Below, in pieces: positions 13,958-22,283 of a stretch of 64,000 nucleotides of DNA; position 1 is the stretch's first letter, and every line of letters begins with the position of its first letter. Origin of the DNA: Thermohalobaculum sp963721105 (GTDB lineage Bacteria; Pseudomonadota; Alphaproteobacteria; Rhodobacterales; Rhodobacteraceae). A program made the position numbers and the translations under genes. Below the pieces are notes generated by a model. The model was not told the DNA's origin. It did no database searches and saw only the letters and a list, made by a program, of their open reading frames with translations. The DNA lies in assembly GCA_963721105.1 (NCBI GenBank), contig CAVRHY010000016.1:1-64000 (forward strand), given 5' to 3'.

Positions 13958-14733
13958 TCAGCGGCCCTCGAACCGCGCCGCGCGCTTTTCCAGAAAGGCC
14001 ATCACACCCTCCATGAAGTCGCGGCTGCGCCCGGCCTCGGCCTGCAGGTCGGCCTCCAGCGCCAGCTGCGCCGACAGGTCGTTGCCCGGGCTCGCGCGCA
14101 GCGCCTGCTTGGCCAGCCGGTAGGCGACTGTCGGCCCGGCGGCCAGCCGGCGGGCCAGCTCGGTCGCCCGGCTTTCCAGCGCGTCGTCCTCGACCATCTC
14201 CCAGATCAGGCCCCAGTCGGCGGCGGTGGCGGCGGGGATCGGCTCGGCCAGCAGGCACATGCCCATGGCGCGCGCCTGGCCGATCATGCGCGGCAGCCAG
14301 AAGGTGCCGCCGGCGTCCGGGATCAGCCCGATCCGCGCGAACGCCTCGATGAAGCGCGCCGAGCGCGCGGCGATGACGATGTCCGCCCCAGCGCCAGGTT
14401 GGCGCCGGCCCCGGCCGCGACGCCGTTGACCGCGCAGAGCGTCGGTACCGGGCAGTCGTAGAGCAGCCGCAGCAGCGGCTCGTATTCCTCGCGCAACACC
14501 TGTTCCAGGTTCAGATCGCCCAGGCTCTGCACGTCGCCCAGATCCTGCCCGGCGCAGAACCCCGGACCGGAGCCGGTCAGCACGACCGCGCGGGCCTCGT
14601 CGGGCGCGCGCGCCAGCGCGTCGACCAGTTCGCGCCGCATCGCGGCGTTCAGCGCATTCATTTTGTCGGGCCGGTTCAGCCGGATCGTCGCGACCTCGTC
14701 GGCGACGCCGTAGGCGATGGTGTCGTAGTCCAT
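13958..14733 (-). CDS. Enoyl-CoA hydratase/isomerase family protein (one frameshift)
   Basis: Crotonase-fold protein of about 258 residues. The N-terminal half has IRLNRPDKMNALNAAM, then the oxyanion-hole block FCAGQDLGDV and VNGVAAGAGANLALG. The second half (IGLIPDAGGTFWLPRMIG, AAGPTVAYRLAKQALR) is in another frame; the shift is at the C-run 14386-14389, where one base seems missing. QDLGDV and LIPDAGG resemble PaaG, the ring-epoxide isomerase of phenylacetate breakdown, but no other paa gene is near, so I leave the substrate open. Other crotonases share these motifs. Confidence 0.82.
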
Positions 14734-14838
14734 GACGGCTCCCGAGGGCTTCCCCCGCAGCCTAGCCGATTCCCGGTCGAAGGGAACCGGCCGCGTCGCG
14801 CCGGATCGCGCCCCGGCGCCCGTTCGACCACCGCCCGC

Positions 14839-15195
14839 TCAGCCGGCGCCGTCCAGCGCCTTTTCCAGCGCCTGGGCCAGCGAGGCGGCGGTGTACGGCT
14901 TCTCCAGCACCATCCGCGGGTCGCCCTCGTCCTTGCCGTAGCCGGTCGTGAAGATCACCGGCACGCCGCGTCGGACCAGCACGTCGACGACGGGGTCGCT
15001 GCGCGTGCCGTCCAGGTTGATGTCGACCAGCGCCGCGTCGGCCTGCTCGCTCTCGGCCATCGAGACGCCCTGGTCGACGTTCATCGCCGGACCCAGCACG
15101 GTCGCGCCCAGGTCCTCAAGCATGTCCTGCGCCATCATGCCGATGATGACCTCGTCCTCGACGATCAGGATGCGTCGCCCCGCGAACCTGCTCAT
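14839..15195 (-). CDS. Single-domain response regulator (CheY-like receiver)
   Basis: 118 residues forming one receiver domain. The acidic pair is in ILIVEDEVI, the phospho-acceptor Asp in ALVDINLDG, the Thr in IFTTGYG and the Lys in VLEKPY. There is no output domain, so it should act through protein contact or as a phosphate sink. The ATG at 15195 has GGAGGGATC directly upstream and overlaps the stop of the preceding kinase remnant (ATGA). Such receivers are usually paired with HWE/HisKA_2 kinases, and the neighbour is a decayed HWE kinase. The receiver itself looks intact. Confidence 0.88.
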   Translation of the reverse strand: MSRFAGRRILIVEDEVIIGMMAQDMLEDLGATVLGPAMNVDQGVSMAESEQADAALVDINLDGTRSDPVVDVLVRRGVPVIFTTGYGKDEGDPRMVLEKPYTAASLAQALEKALDGAG

Positions 15196-15830
15196 GATCC
15201 CTCCATACCCTTCGACAGCGGCGCTTGCATACGGCAGACGTTTCCCTCGGGTCCCTCGCATCCCTCGGGCCGGAACACCAGCGAGCCCGTTTCGCCGGAC
15301 TCCGCCGCCGGCGCCCGCTCGATCAGGCGAGAGCCGAACCCCCGTCCCCCGGGGGATGCGACCTCAGCGCCGCCGCTCTCGGTGCCGCTGGAACGAAGCC
15401 GGGGCGGCGTTCCGTCTCCCGCGCCGGGGCTGACCTCCCGGTCGATGTCGATCCGGCCGTCCCCGGTCGACAGGGGGCCGCGTTTCAGCGCGCTCGTCGC
15501 CGGCTCGTGCAGCGCGATGGCCATCGAGACCACCTGATCCTGCCGCAGCCGGACGGGCACCGCCGCCGGTTCGACGCGCGCGTCCCCCTCTCCGTCGGCG
15601 ACGGTATCGCCGCAGACCGGACGGATGGCCGGGCGGGCGTTGCCGTCCGGCGCCTCCCAGGTGAGCCGGGTCGGCAGCCCGTGCGCCGCGGCCAACCCGC
15701 CGAGCCGGCCCTCGAAGGCGACCAGCGCCGGCACCGGCGCCTCGTCGCTGCTCAGGCTCTGGTGCGCGGTGCTCTGGACGATGGCGAGCGTTTTCTTCAC
15801 CCCATGGTTCAACTCGTCGATCGGTAGCGT
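15192..15830 (-). pseudogene. Decayed HWE-type histidine kinase
   Basis: The frame ending at 15192 keeps the outline of an HWE kinase: ELNHGVKKTLAIVQS where the family has NHRVKNTLA, then FEGRLGGLAAAH, then ALHEPATSALKRGPLS in place of LHELATNAxKYGALS, and RGFGSRLIER near the end. The histidine is kept. The N-box asparagine is lost to Ser and surrounding residues are scrambled. No sensory domain is recognisable upstream. Unlike other broken genes here, the damage is mainly substitutions, so I call it true decay. It is translationally coupled (ATGA) to the intact receiver gene. A functional but very divergent protein is possible. Confidence 0.6.
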
Positions 15831-16394
15831 GCGGTGCTGCCCGGCCCACCGCCAGTCGTCAATGTCCAATATGGCCTTGATGTGGCCGAGATGCCGACCG
15901 TTGTCGCCAAGCCGCGGCCGTGCCGCGGCCGGCACTCGGTGCGGGACCGGGTCACGCCCGGCTGTCGCCTTCTCGGGAACAGCCCGCGCACGCCTGGGAG
16001 TCCCTTCGGGTGCCTGGGACGCCCTTCGGGTGCACTGCCGGACCAGGCGTCGTGCGGCGGATGGCCGGTGACCTTTCCCGTCGCCTCGTGCCAGCCACCG
16101 GCTGAACCAGGCCGTCCTGCCGTCGAGGCCTCCCAGCCGGACGATTGTCGGCGCGTGATCGGCAACGGCGCGGACCGCGCGCCGGTATCGCGGGCGCCAT
16201 CCGACTCGGACCGCGCCGTCAGCACGCATTGCCGGCGCTTCGGCACGACGCGCCCGGTCGTCTCGATCAGCGGGCAGAAGACGCCGGCGACCGCGGCGCC
16301 CGGAAAAGCTGGCGGGCGCGTTTGTGTCCTCCCCGTCTCGATCTGTCCCCCGCCCCCTCGCCCGGCGGGCTCGCCCGAACCCTATCCGGCACTC
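15831..16394. other. Non-coding or decayed stretch upstream of the kinase remnant
   Basis: Open frames continue on the minus strand to about 16230 but contain no recognisable domain. The region may hold the ruined sensory part of the kinase. Around 16000-16040 a short imperfect direct repeat (CCCTTCGGGTGC, two copies) is visible. I see no RNA gene or promoter. Confidence 0.35.
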
Positions 16395-17042
16395 TCACCC
16401 GGCCGCGCCGTTCGACCCGGCGCCCTCCTGGGCAACCGCCGCCCTCTCGACCCGTGCCGCCTGCGCCCGCCACCAGGGGTCGGCGGCCAGCCGGCGGCGG
16501 AACGGCGTGTCTGTCGTCTCCGGCGCGTTCTCGATGTAGCGCACCGCTTCGTCGAGGCAGCCGCCGGAGAGTGTCCGCAAATAGGCCAGTCCGCGATCTA
16601 TCGAGAACCCCTCGCCCGCCGTCTCGGCGTAGTTCGGCAGCAGGTCCGTCCAGACCGCGCCCGTCCACCCCGCCTCGCGGCACCAGTCGCGCACGATGGC
16701 CGCGATGCCCTCGCGCCCCTGCCGGGCGCCGGTGCCGAGGCAGACGCCGCCGATCCGCGTTTCAGGCGCGCGCTCGCGCATCGCCAGGTCGGTGATCGCC
16801 TCGGCAAGCCGGCCGCGCACCGAGGGGATGGCGTGCGTCGCGCAGGGCACGCCAATCTCGGGGTCCAGGCAGACGACCAGCCCCATCCGGCGCTTGGCGC
16901 TGATCCGGCTGAACTCCATCGGCAGCCGCGGTCCGGCCCCCATCGCCCAGGGCAGCCGGACATGCGGCGCAAGCGTCTCGAGGTCCCAGATCAGCGAGCC
17001 CCATCCCAGCACGGCGTAGCGGTCCTGCAACTCACCGGCCAT
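16395..17042 (-). CDS. Gamma-glutamylcyclotransferase-like conserved protein
   Basis: A 215-residue soluble protein starting MAGELQDRYAVLGWGSLIWD. The YAVLGWGSLIWD opening resembles the phosphate-like loop (YGSL) that starts cyclotransferase (GGCT/AIG2) folds. Further features are PMEFSRIS, GLVVCLDPEIG and LPNYAETAGEGFS. I do not know its reaction; the assignment rests on the N-terminal motif and length. The ATG at 17042 was chosen because conservation begins there. It is divergent from the DM13 lipoprotein gene, with about 75 bp between them. Confidence 0.5.
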   Translation of the reverse strand: MAGELQDRYAVLGWGSLIWDLETLAPHVRLPWAMGAGPRLPMEFSRISAKRRMGLVVCLDPEIGVPCATHAIPSVRGRLAEAITDLAMRERAPETRIGGVCLGTGARQGREGIAAIVRDWCREAGWTGAVWTDLLPNYAETAGEGFSIDRGLAYLRTLSGGCLDEAVRYIENAPETTDTPFRRRLAADPWWRAQAARVERAAVAQEGAGSNGAAG

Positions 17043-17116
17043 GAAACTCTCCGTGTGTGAACATCGACTTGCGAACTTGCCCCCCGCGCTTAACATGATC
17101 GCGGGGAGGGAGGAAA

Positions 17117-17548
17117 ATGTCCGGCATGCTTCGCATTCGGTGGCTGTTGCCGCTGTTGCTGCTCGCGGTTTCCGCCTGCGCGGGACCTCCGCCGCCGCGG
17201 CCGGGCGAGGCGCAAATCCCCGACGGTGCATGGATCAGCCATCGCGCCGTCTTCATCGGCGAGAGCAATCACGACACGGTGGGCACGATCAGCCTTTACC
17301 AGTCGCGGGAATACCCGGTGATCGTGTTCGAGCCGAACTTCCGGGTCAACGCCGCCCCGGACGCCGTGGTCGCGCTGGGCACCGACGGATACCGAGCCGA
17401 CACCGTACTGGGTGCGCTGCTGCACCCCAACGGGCAGCAGGCCTACGCGCTGCCGCCCGGATTGGATATCAAGCTTTTCAACGAGGTCTGGTTATGGAGT
17501 CCCACCGCCGACGAACCGGTCGGTCTCGCCCGGCTGACGCCGATCTAG
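17117..17548 (+). CDS. DM13-domain lipoprotein
   Basis: 143 residues with a lipoprotein signal (LLPLLLLAVSAC, lipobox cysteine near residue 21), so it should be anchored in an envelope membrane. The rest fits a DM13 domain: a SHRAVFIGES opening, HDTVGTISLYQ, a central FEPNFRVNAAPDAVVAL strand pair, and the closing FNEVWLWSPTADEPVGLARL. DM13 domains are proposed to be redox or electron-transfer modules in animal and bacterial exported proteins. The Cys often found after the final Trp-x-Trp is Ser here. The start has no strong ribosome site, but the signal peptide begins there. Confidence 0.72.
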   Translation: MSGMLRIRWLLPLLLLAVSACAGPPPPRPGEAQIPDGAWISHRAVFIGESNHDTVGTISLYQSREYPVIVFEPNFRVNAAPDAVVALGTDGYRADTVLGALLHPNGQQAYALPPGLDIKLFNEVWLWSPTADEPVGLARLTPI

Positions 17549-17913
17549 ACCGGGCATACCTGATGGCCGGCGTGCTGGCCGCCAACGACGCCTTCTACCG
17601 GGCGATGCGCGCGGGCGATTACCGCGCAATGGACCGGCTCTGGTCGCGGCGGCGCACCGTCGCCTGCACGCATCCGGAGTGGACGATGCTGGTCGGCCGC
17701 CGAGCGGTCATGGACGGATGGCGGTCGATTCTGCTCGACCACATGCCGCCGGCGATCTGGCCGTCCGAGGCGCACGCGATCGTCACCGGCACGACGGCCA
17801 TGGTGTTGTGCGTGGAGCGCGTCGACGACCTCGAGCTGATGGCCTCGAACGGCTTCGTGCGCGAGGGGTCCGGCTGGCGGATGCTGAACCACCAGTCAGC
17901 GCATACCATGTGA
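17494..17913 (+). CDS. NTF2/SnoaL-like protein
   Basis: A small alpha+beta cone-fold protein of about 139 residues. The core runs AANDAFYRAMRAGDYRAMDR, then LWSRRRTVACTHPEW, then GRRAVMDGWRSIL. This matches stand-alone NTF2-like (SnoaL_3 type) proteins, whose members include enzymes and small-molecule binders; the substrate is unknown. The ATG at 17494 has GAGG 7 nt upstream but overlaps the lipoprotein gene by 55 nt. An ATG at 17563, just before the conserved part, is a real alternative. The overlap suggests co-transcription with the DM13 gene. Confidence 0.7.
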   Translation: MESHRRRTGRSRPADADLDRAYLMAGVLAANDAFYRAMRAGDYRAMDRLWSRRRTVACTHPEWTMLVGRRAVMDGWRSILLDHMPPAIWPSEAHAIVTGTTAMVLCVERVDDLELMASNGFVREGSGWRMLNHQSAHTM

Positions 17914-18039
17914 CCCGCGCCGGGCGCGCGCCGCCCGGCTCTTCGCCGCCCGGCCGGGCACCCGGCAACCGGAGGGCGTATCCCCCGCGTCCCGGTTGAC
18001 GGTCCTGCCGGCACGGCACCCGCGACGGCGCGGCGGCGT

Positions 18040-19803
18040 TCAGACGGTCTCGCGATCCGGCTGCGGCGGTGCTCCGGAGACGGCGAATTCGGCCCCGTCC
18101 TCCCCGAAAGCCCGCACCCGGCGCGGCCGGTCCTGGTCATCGACGGCGACGATGAGGGCGGCGCGCGCCCCGGCCTCGCCGGCATCGTCCAGCAGCGCGC
18201 TCAGCCCGCGGCAGCGGAAGCTGTTGCAGATATCCGCGCGAGCGCTGCGCGGCAGGACGCAGCCCAGCGCGCCCTGGTAGACGCACGCGCCCTGCACCGA
18301 CGCGGCCGGCAGCCGGCCGAGGTAGAAGGCGCGCACCTGCCCCCGCGACAGCGCCGCGTCGCGGCGCAGCCGCAGAACGTCACGGACCGACAGATAGGCC
18401 CGCTCGCCGCCGCCGCGGCAGCAGGCGCCGGCGCAGGCCGTGCAGCCGCCTACGACCAGCGACGGCTCGGGCCCGGCCGTCCCGGCGCGGTCGCCCGGAT
18501 CGTCGGCATCCGCCGCGACCTCGGCGGCGAAGCCCTCGGCGATGATCTCGTCCAGGTGCGCCTCGAACGCTGCCCGACGCGTCGCCGGCAGCGCCTCGAG
18601 CGGCACCTCGGCGGCGGCCGGGACGACTCCGACAGCGACGGCCTGCGGCGCGACCCCCAGCGCCCCTGCCACGCGGCCGAGCTCGGCCTCGTGCCGCTCG
18701 CGCATCCGGCGGACCAGCGCCGCGTGGCGCTGCTGCTTTCCACGCTCGAATCCTTCCGCGATCTCCGACAGGCGGCGGCGTTCGCAGCCGGGCTTGCCGC
18801 AGGAATGGCGCATCACCGCCTTATGCCGGTCGATAGGCGCACCGCACCAGGCGCAGGCGGGCACGGCCGGCCTAGCCGGCGGCGTGTCGCCCGGCATGTC
18901 GGGCGGCGACTGCGCGATCGCCGCGGCGACGGTGCGCCCGACCAGATCGGGCGGGACGTCGTCCACATCCGCCGCGGCGTGCCGCCGCCAGCCCGCGCTG
19001 TCGAAGACGCCGACCGCCGGCCCCGCATCGTCGTCATTGCCGACGATGACGGCGCTCGTCGCGCCCATCGCGCGAAAGCGCCGCAGCAGGTCGGTCTGCG
19101 GATTGCAGTGATAGCGGTTGCAGATGTCGGCGCGCACCTGGCGCGGCAGCGTGCAGCCGCGCGCGCCGTGGTAGACGCACGAGTGCTCGGCCGAGCGGTC
19201 GGGCAGCTTCGACAGGTAGTGCGCCCTGATCTCGCCGGGCGTCGCCCCGGGGTGGCGCCAGCGATAGAGCTGGATCGTCTCGGCGTTCAGGAAGGCCATG
19301 TTGGCGCCGCCCAGGAAGCAGCACTTTCCCTGGCAGGTGGCGCAGGTCGCGCCGGCAAGCGGGCTCTCGTCCTCCTCCGCGACCGTGCGCCGGTTCAGGT
19401 CGGGCTGCGGCGGCTCGCCCGCGGCGAAGGCCTCGGCGACGATCGCGTCGAGGTGTCCGGCAAAGGCCGCGCGCCGGTCCTTCGGCAGCTCGGTCACGGG
19501 TCGGTCCTGGAACGGCACGACCCCGAAGGCGATGCCCTCGGGCGACTCGCCGAGCTGGCGAACGGCCGAGGCGACCTGCGTCGCCGCGGCCTCGATCCCC
19601 AGCCGCTGCCGCTCGACGTAATCCTGCCAGCTCCGCTGGAAGACCTGCCGCGCGGCCTCCTGCACCAGGCGCGTCTCGCAGCCCGGCGCCGCGCAGATGC
19701 CGCGCACGGCCTGGTGCGGCGTCAGCGGCACGGCGCAGAACCTGCACTCGGGGGCGCCGGGGCGGGGCGGCGGGGCCGCGACCGGCTGGCGGGCAGCCGT
19801 CAT
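18040..19803 (-). CDS. Two-module cysteine-cluster protein (YkgJ-like)
   Basis: 587 residues made of two copies of one unit. Each unit starts with a zinc-ribbon-like CxxC-x13/14-C-x4-C (CRFCAVPLTPHQ.. and CAWCGAPIDRHK..), then a helical stretch. It ends with a cysteine cluster: CxxCxxxCC (CATCQGKCC, CTACAGACC) and, about 60 residues on, C-x7-C-x10-C-x4-C (ending RADICNRYHC and RADICNSFRC). The second part resembles the YkgJ/FliB cysteine cluster, which binds metal or iron-sulfur in related proteins. I know no function for the combined unit. The ATG at 19803 overlaps the stop of the one-module gene upstream (ATGA), so the two are translationally coupled. Confidence 0.65.
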   Translation of the reverse strand: MTAARQPVAAPPPRPGAPECRFCAVPLTPHQAVRGICAAPGCETRLVQEAARQVFQRSWQDYVERQRLGIEAAATQVASAVRQLGESPEGIAFGVVPFQDRPVTELPKDRRAAFAGHLDAIVAEAFAAGEPPQPDLNRRTVAEEDESPLAGATCATCQGKCCFLGGANMAFLNAETIQLYRWRHPGATPGEIRAHYLSKLPDRSAEHSCVYHGARGCTLPRQVRADICNRYHCNPQTDLLRRFRAMGATSAVIVGNDDDAGPAVGVFDSAGWRRHAAADVDDVPPDLVGRTVAAAIAQSPPDMPGDTPPARPAVPACAWCGAPIDRHKAVMRHSCGKPGCERRRLSEIAEGFERGKQQRHAALVRRMRERHEAELGRVAGALGVAPQAVAVGVVPAAAEVPLEALPATRRAAFEAHLDEIIAEGFAAEVAADADDPGDRAGTAGPEPSLVVGGCTACAGACCRGGGERAYLSVRDVLRLRRDAALSRGQVRAFYLGRLPAASVQGACVYQGALGCVLPRSARADICNSFRCRGLSALLDDAGEAGARAALIVAVDDQDRPRRVRAFGEDGAEFAVSGAPPQPDRETV

Positions 19804-20681
19804 TCGCCGCCGCCGCCGTCCGGATCGCCGGCGCCGCGGCCGGCGCGCGCCACGGGAACCCGCACGAGCCCCGCCGCCTGGCTCCAGCCGCCGACCGCGC
19901 CGGCGCGGTCCCGCTCGGCATCGTCGGCTACCATCACGACGCCCGCGTCGTCGCCCTCGGCCAGCGCTCCCTCAAGGTGCGCGCGCTCCCTGCACTGCGA
20001 GGCATTGCACCAGTCGTTGCGCATGGCGCGCGGCAGCGTGCAGCCGGCGGCGCCGAGAAAGACGCAGGACCCGGCGACCGTCTCGCCGGGCAGTGCGTCC
20101 ATGTAGGCGGCGATGACCTGCTCGGGGCCGGCCTCGGGCTCGCGCCTGCGCCAGCGGCCGATATCCTCCTCGTCCAGCATCGCCGTCCTGCCGCCCCGGT
20201 CGCAGCACTTGCCGCGGCAGAGCGCGCAGGCGGCGGCCAGCACGGGCGCTTCACCGGCCTCGATCGCGGCGCGCCGGGCGGCGTCCTCCACCGGCACCGG
20301 GGCGGCGAAGGCCTCGTCGACGATCCAGCGCAGATGCAACTCGAAGCCGGCGCGGCGCTCCTCGGGCAGCGGCTCGACCCGGCCGCTCTGCCACTGCACG
20401 GCTGCGCGCACGACGCTGGCCGGATCAGCGCCGATCGCCGCCGCCGCGGCCTCGACCGAAGGCGCCGTCTCCTCGAACAGCCGCTCGCGGATCTCGCGCC
20501 GCCGGCGCTCCAGCAGCGCGACGCCCACCTGCTCGATCTTCCAATCGCGGCAGCGCTGGCGGTCGCAGACGCCGGAGGAGAACGCCTGGTGTGCATCCAA
20601 CTCGTCGCCGCAGCAGCCGCAATGGCGCCGCACGATCCTGCTCGCGGCGCGCGCCACCATCATCGACCCGGCCTTCATCAT
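19800..20681 (-). CDS. One-module cysteine-cluster protein (YkgJ-like)
   Basis: 293 residues carrying a single copy of the unit found twice in the next gene: the ribbon CGCCGDELDAHQ..CDRQRC, a helical middle, CALCRGKCCDRGG, then CVFLGAAGCTLPR and NDWCNASQC. The spacing of the cysteines matches the other two copies closely, so the three modules arose by duplication. The start at 20681 is preceded by GGGAGGGG six bases upstream. The last third is Asp- and Gly-rich and probably disordered. It lies 61 bp after the ABM monooxygenase gene on the same strand, and may share its promoter. Confidence 0.65.
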   Translation of the reverse strand: MMKAGSMMVARAASRIVRRHCGCCGDELDAHQAFSSGVCDRQRCRDWKIEQVGVALLERRRREIRERLFEETAPSVEAAAAAIGADPASVVRAAVQWQSGRVEPLPEERRAGFELHLRWIVDEAFAAPVPVEDAARRAAIEAGEAPVLAAACALCRGKCCDRGGRTAMLDEEDIGRWRRREPEAGPEQVIAAYMDALPGETVAGSCVFLGAAGCTLPRAMRNDWCNASQCRERAHLEGALAEGDDAGVVMVADDAERDRAGAVGGWSQAAGLVRVPVARAGRGAGDPDGGGGE

Positions 20682-20742
20682 CGGAACCCCTCCCGCACCG
20701 GCCGGCCCCCGAAGGCGGCGAAGGCACCCCCCGGGGCGCCCC

Positions 20743-21081
20743 TCAGACGACCACGGCGTCGGCCGGCGCCTCGTCCCTCTCGTGCATACCATAATCGCGG
20801 ATCACTTGCGCCACCCGCAACCGGTAGCCGGCGAACATCTCGTTGCGCCCGCGGTGCTGCGCCTGCCGGTGGTGCGCCTGCCGGCGCCAGGCGGCGACCG
20901 CCGCCTCGTCGCGCCAGAAGCTCAGCGACAGGTACTTGCCGGGCGTCGTCAGGCTCTCGAACCGCTCGACCGAGATGAAGCCGTCGATCGCCTCGAGCCG
21001 CGGCTTCAGGTCGGCGGCGATGTCCAGATACGGCTGCAGCTTTCCCTCGCGCGGCTCGACCTCGAAAATCACGGCGATCAT
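20743..21081 (-). CDS. Antibiotic biosynthesis monooxygenase (ABM) domain protein
   Basis: A 112-residue ferredoxin-like ABM protein: MIAVIFEVEPREGK, LDIAADLKPRLEAIDGF, then VERFESLTTPGKYLSLSFW. The fold is shared by quinol monooxygenases and heme-degrading enzymes, which bind heme or quinones at the dimer interface; the substrate here is unknown. The ATG at 21081 has GGGAGGAG upstream. The gene points the same way as the cysteine-cluster genes and starts about 155 bp from the divergent thioesterase pair. Confidence 0.8.
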   Translation of the reverse strand: MIAVIFEVEPREGKLQPYLDIAADLKPRLEAIDGFISVERFESLTTPGKYLSLSFWRDEAAVAAWRRQAHHRQAQHRGRNEMFAGYRLRVAQVIRDYGMHERDEAPADAVVV

Positions 21082-21236
21082 GCGACTCCTCCCTGCTTTG
21101 CGGCGCCAGACTACGCGGCGGGGCCCGGCCGGTCGACTGGGCCGGCGCGCGAAACCCGGGCGATCGGGGCCGGATGCCGGATTTCGGATGCTTTCGCGCC
21201 CCGGTCGTCGTATCCAGCGGGCGCGAGGGAGAATTC

Positions 21237-21704
21237 ATGGCCGAAGAAGACCGGCGCGACCTGCAGTCGATCAACGTGCGCGACGCGGCACCCGACGACC
21301 CGGGCGAGGTGATGCAGAGCCTGCCGCACGCGCGCGAAATCGGCATGCGCCTGCACCGCGCCGTCGGAGGGCACTCGCTGCTGTCGGTGCCCTATGCCGA
21401 CAAGCTGGTCGGCGACCCGGAATCCGGCGTGCTGCACGGCGGCGTCATCACGGCGCTGCTCGACACCGCCTGCGGCTCGGCGGTGATGTCGATGCCGCAA
21501 AAGCTGCTCGGCACCGCAACGCTGGATCTCCGCATCGACTACATGCGGCCCGCCGCGGTCGGCGAGACGGTCTATGCCGCAGCCGAGTGCTACCGCATGA
21601 CGCGCTCGATCGGCTTTGCCCGTGCCGTCGCCTATCACGATGACCCGGCCGACCCGATCGCCTCGGCCGCCGGCGCCTTCATGCTGGAAAGGCCGAAGGA
21701 ATGA
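21237..21704 (+). CDS. PaaI-type hotdog thioesterase (first of a pair)
   Basis: 155 residues with the hotdog-fold signature: SGVLHGGVITALLDTACGSA (the HGG loop and following helix), then LDLRIDYMRPAAVGE. This is the usual YbgC/PaaI layout for acyl-CoA thioesters. The ATG at 21237 follows GAGGGAG; longer upstream open sequence was rejected because it lacks a ribosome site and conservation. Its stop overlaps the start of the second thioesterase (ATGA), so they are co-translated and could form a heteromer. The substrate is unknown. Confidence 0.86.
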   Translation: MAEEDRRDLQSINVRDAAPDDPGEVMQSLPHAREIGMRLHRAVGGHSLLSVPYADKLVGDPESGVLHGGVITALLDTACGSAVMSMPQKLLGTATLDLRIDYMRPAAVGETVYAAAECYRMTRSIGFARAVAYHDDPADPIASAAGAFMLERPKE

Positions 21705-22207
21705 GCCGCCTCGACGCCCAGGCCCGGCTGGAAGCCCAGCGCGACGCGGCGCTCGAGGCGCTGACCGGGGCCGTGCCCTACAACCGCTTCATCGGCGTGC
21801 GCTTCGACCGCCTCGGCGACGAGCTGACCGCCCGGATCCCCTACAAGGAGGCGCTGATCGGCAACCCCTTCCTGCCGGCGATCCACGGCGGCGTGACGGG
21901 CGCGTTCCTCGAGACAACGGCGCTGATGCAGCTTGCCTGGGACCAGGTCTGGGCGCTGATGGAGGAGGGCGGCGAGGCGGCGGCCTCGGTACTGGAAGGC
22001 CGCTTTCCGCCGATGCCCAAGACCATCGACATCACGATCGACTACCTGCGCTCGGGCCGCCCGCGCGAGACCTTCGCCCGCGCCAGCGTGCAGAAATCCG
22101 GCCGCCGCGTCGCCAACCTGCACGTCGAGGCCTGGCAGGACACGCGCACGAAACCCATCGCCATGCTGCGCGGCAACTTCCTCATGCCCCCGCCCTCGGC
22201 GGGGTGA
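21701..22207 (+). CDS. PaaI-type hotdog thioesterase (second of a pair)
   Basis: 168 residues. The hotdog motif is FLPAIHGGVTGAFLETTALM, followed by KTIDITIDYLRSGRPRETFA. It is a diverged paralogue of the gene just upstream, with an extra segment (WALMEEGGEAAAS) between the helix and the next strand. The 4-nt overlap with the upstream gene implies one transcript. Paired PaaI-like genes of this sort are common in alphaproteobacteria and are usually annotated only as thioesterases. Confidence 0.84.
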   Translation: MSRLDAQARLEAQRDAALEALTGAVPYNRFIGVRFDRLGDELTARIPYKEALIGNPFLPAIHGGVTGAFLETTALMQLAWDQVWALMEEGGEAAASVLEGRFPPMPKTIDITIDYLRSGRPRETFARASVQKSGRRVANLHVEAWQDTRTKPIAMLRGNFLMPPPSAG

Positions 22208-22213
22208 GCGGCG

Positions 22214-22238
22214 GCGGTGGAAAACCCCGCCCTACGGG
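22214..22238. repeat. Dispersed GTAGGGCGGGGTTT-type element
   Basis: In the 76-bp gap between the convergent thioesterase and allA genes, the complement reads CCCGTAGGGCGGGGTTTTCC. Related copies lie at 58634-58656 and 58788-58811, where the motif forms a full palindrome. It looks like a short intergenic repeat family of this genome. Confidence 0.5.
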
Positions 22239-22283
22239 ACCCTGCGGCGCAGGGCGCGGTCATACCCCGTCACCCTCCGCACC

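Noticed and set aside
10517..14461. A 1,300-codon open frame on the plus strand opposite glnE and the hydratase gene
   Set aside because: It is the antisense of clearly conserved genes, has low-complexity Arg/Ala/Gly composition and no domain. Long shadow frames are expected at this GC content.
13958..14733. Naming the crotonase paaG
   Set aside because: Motifs resemble PaaG, but no other phenylacetate gene is nearby and the motifs are shared across the family.
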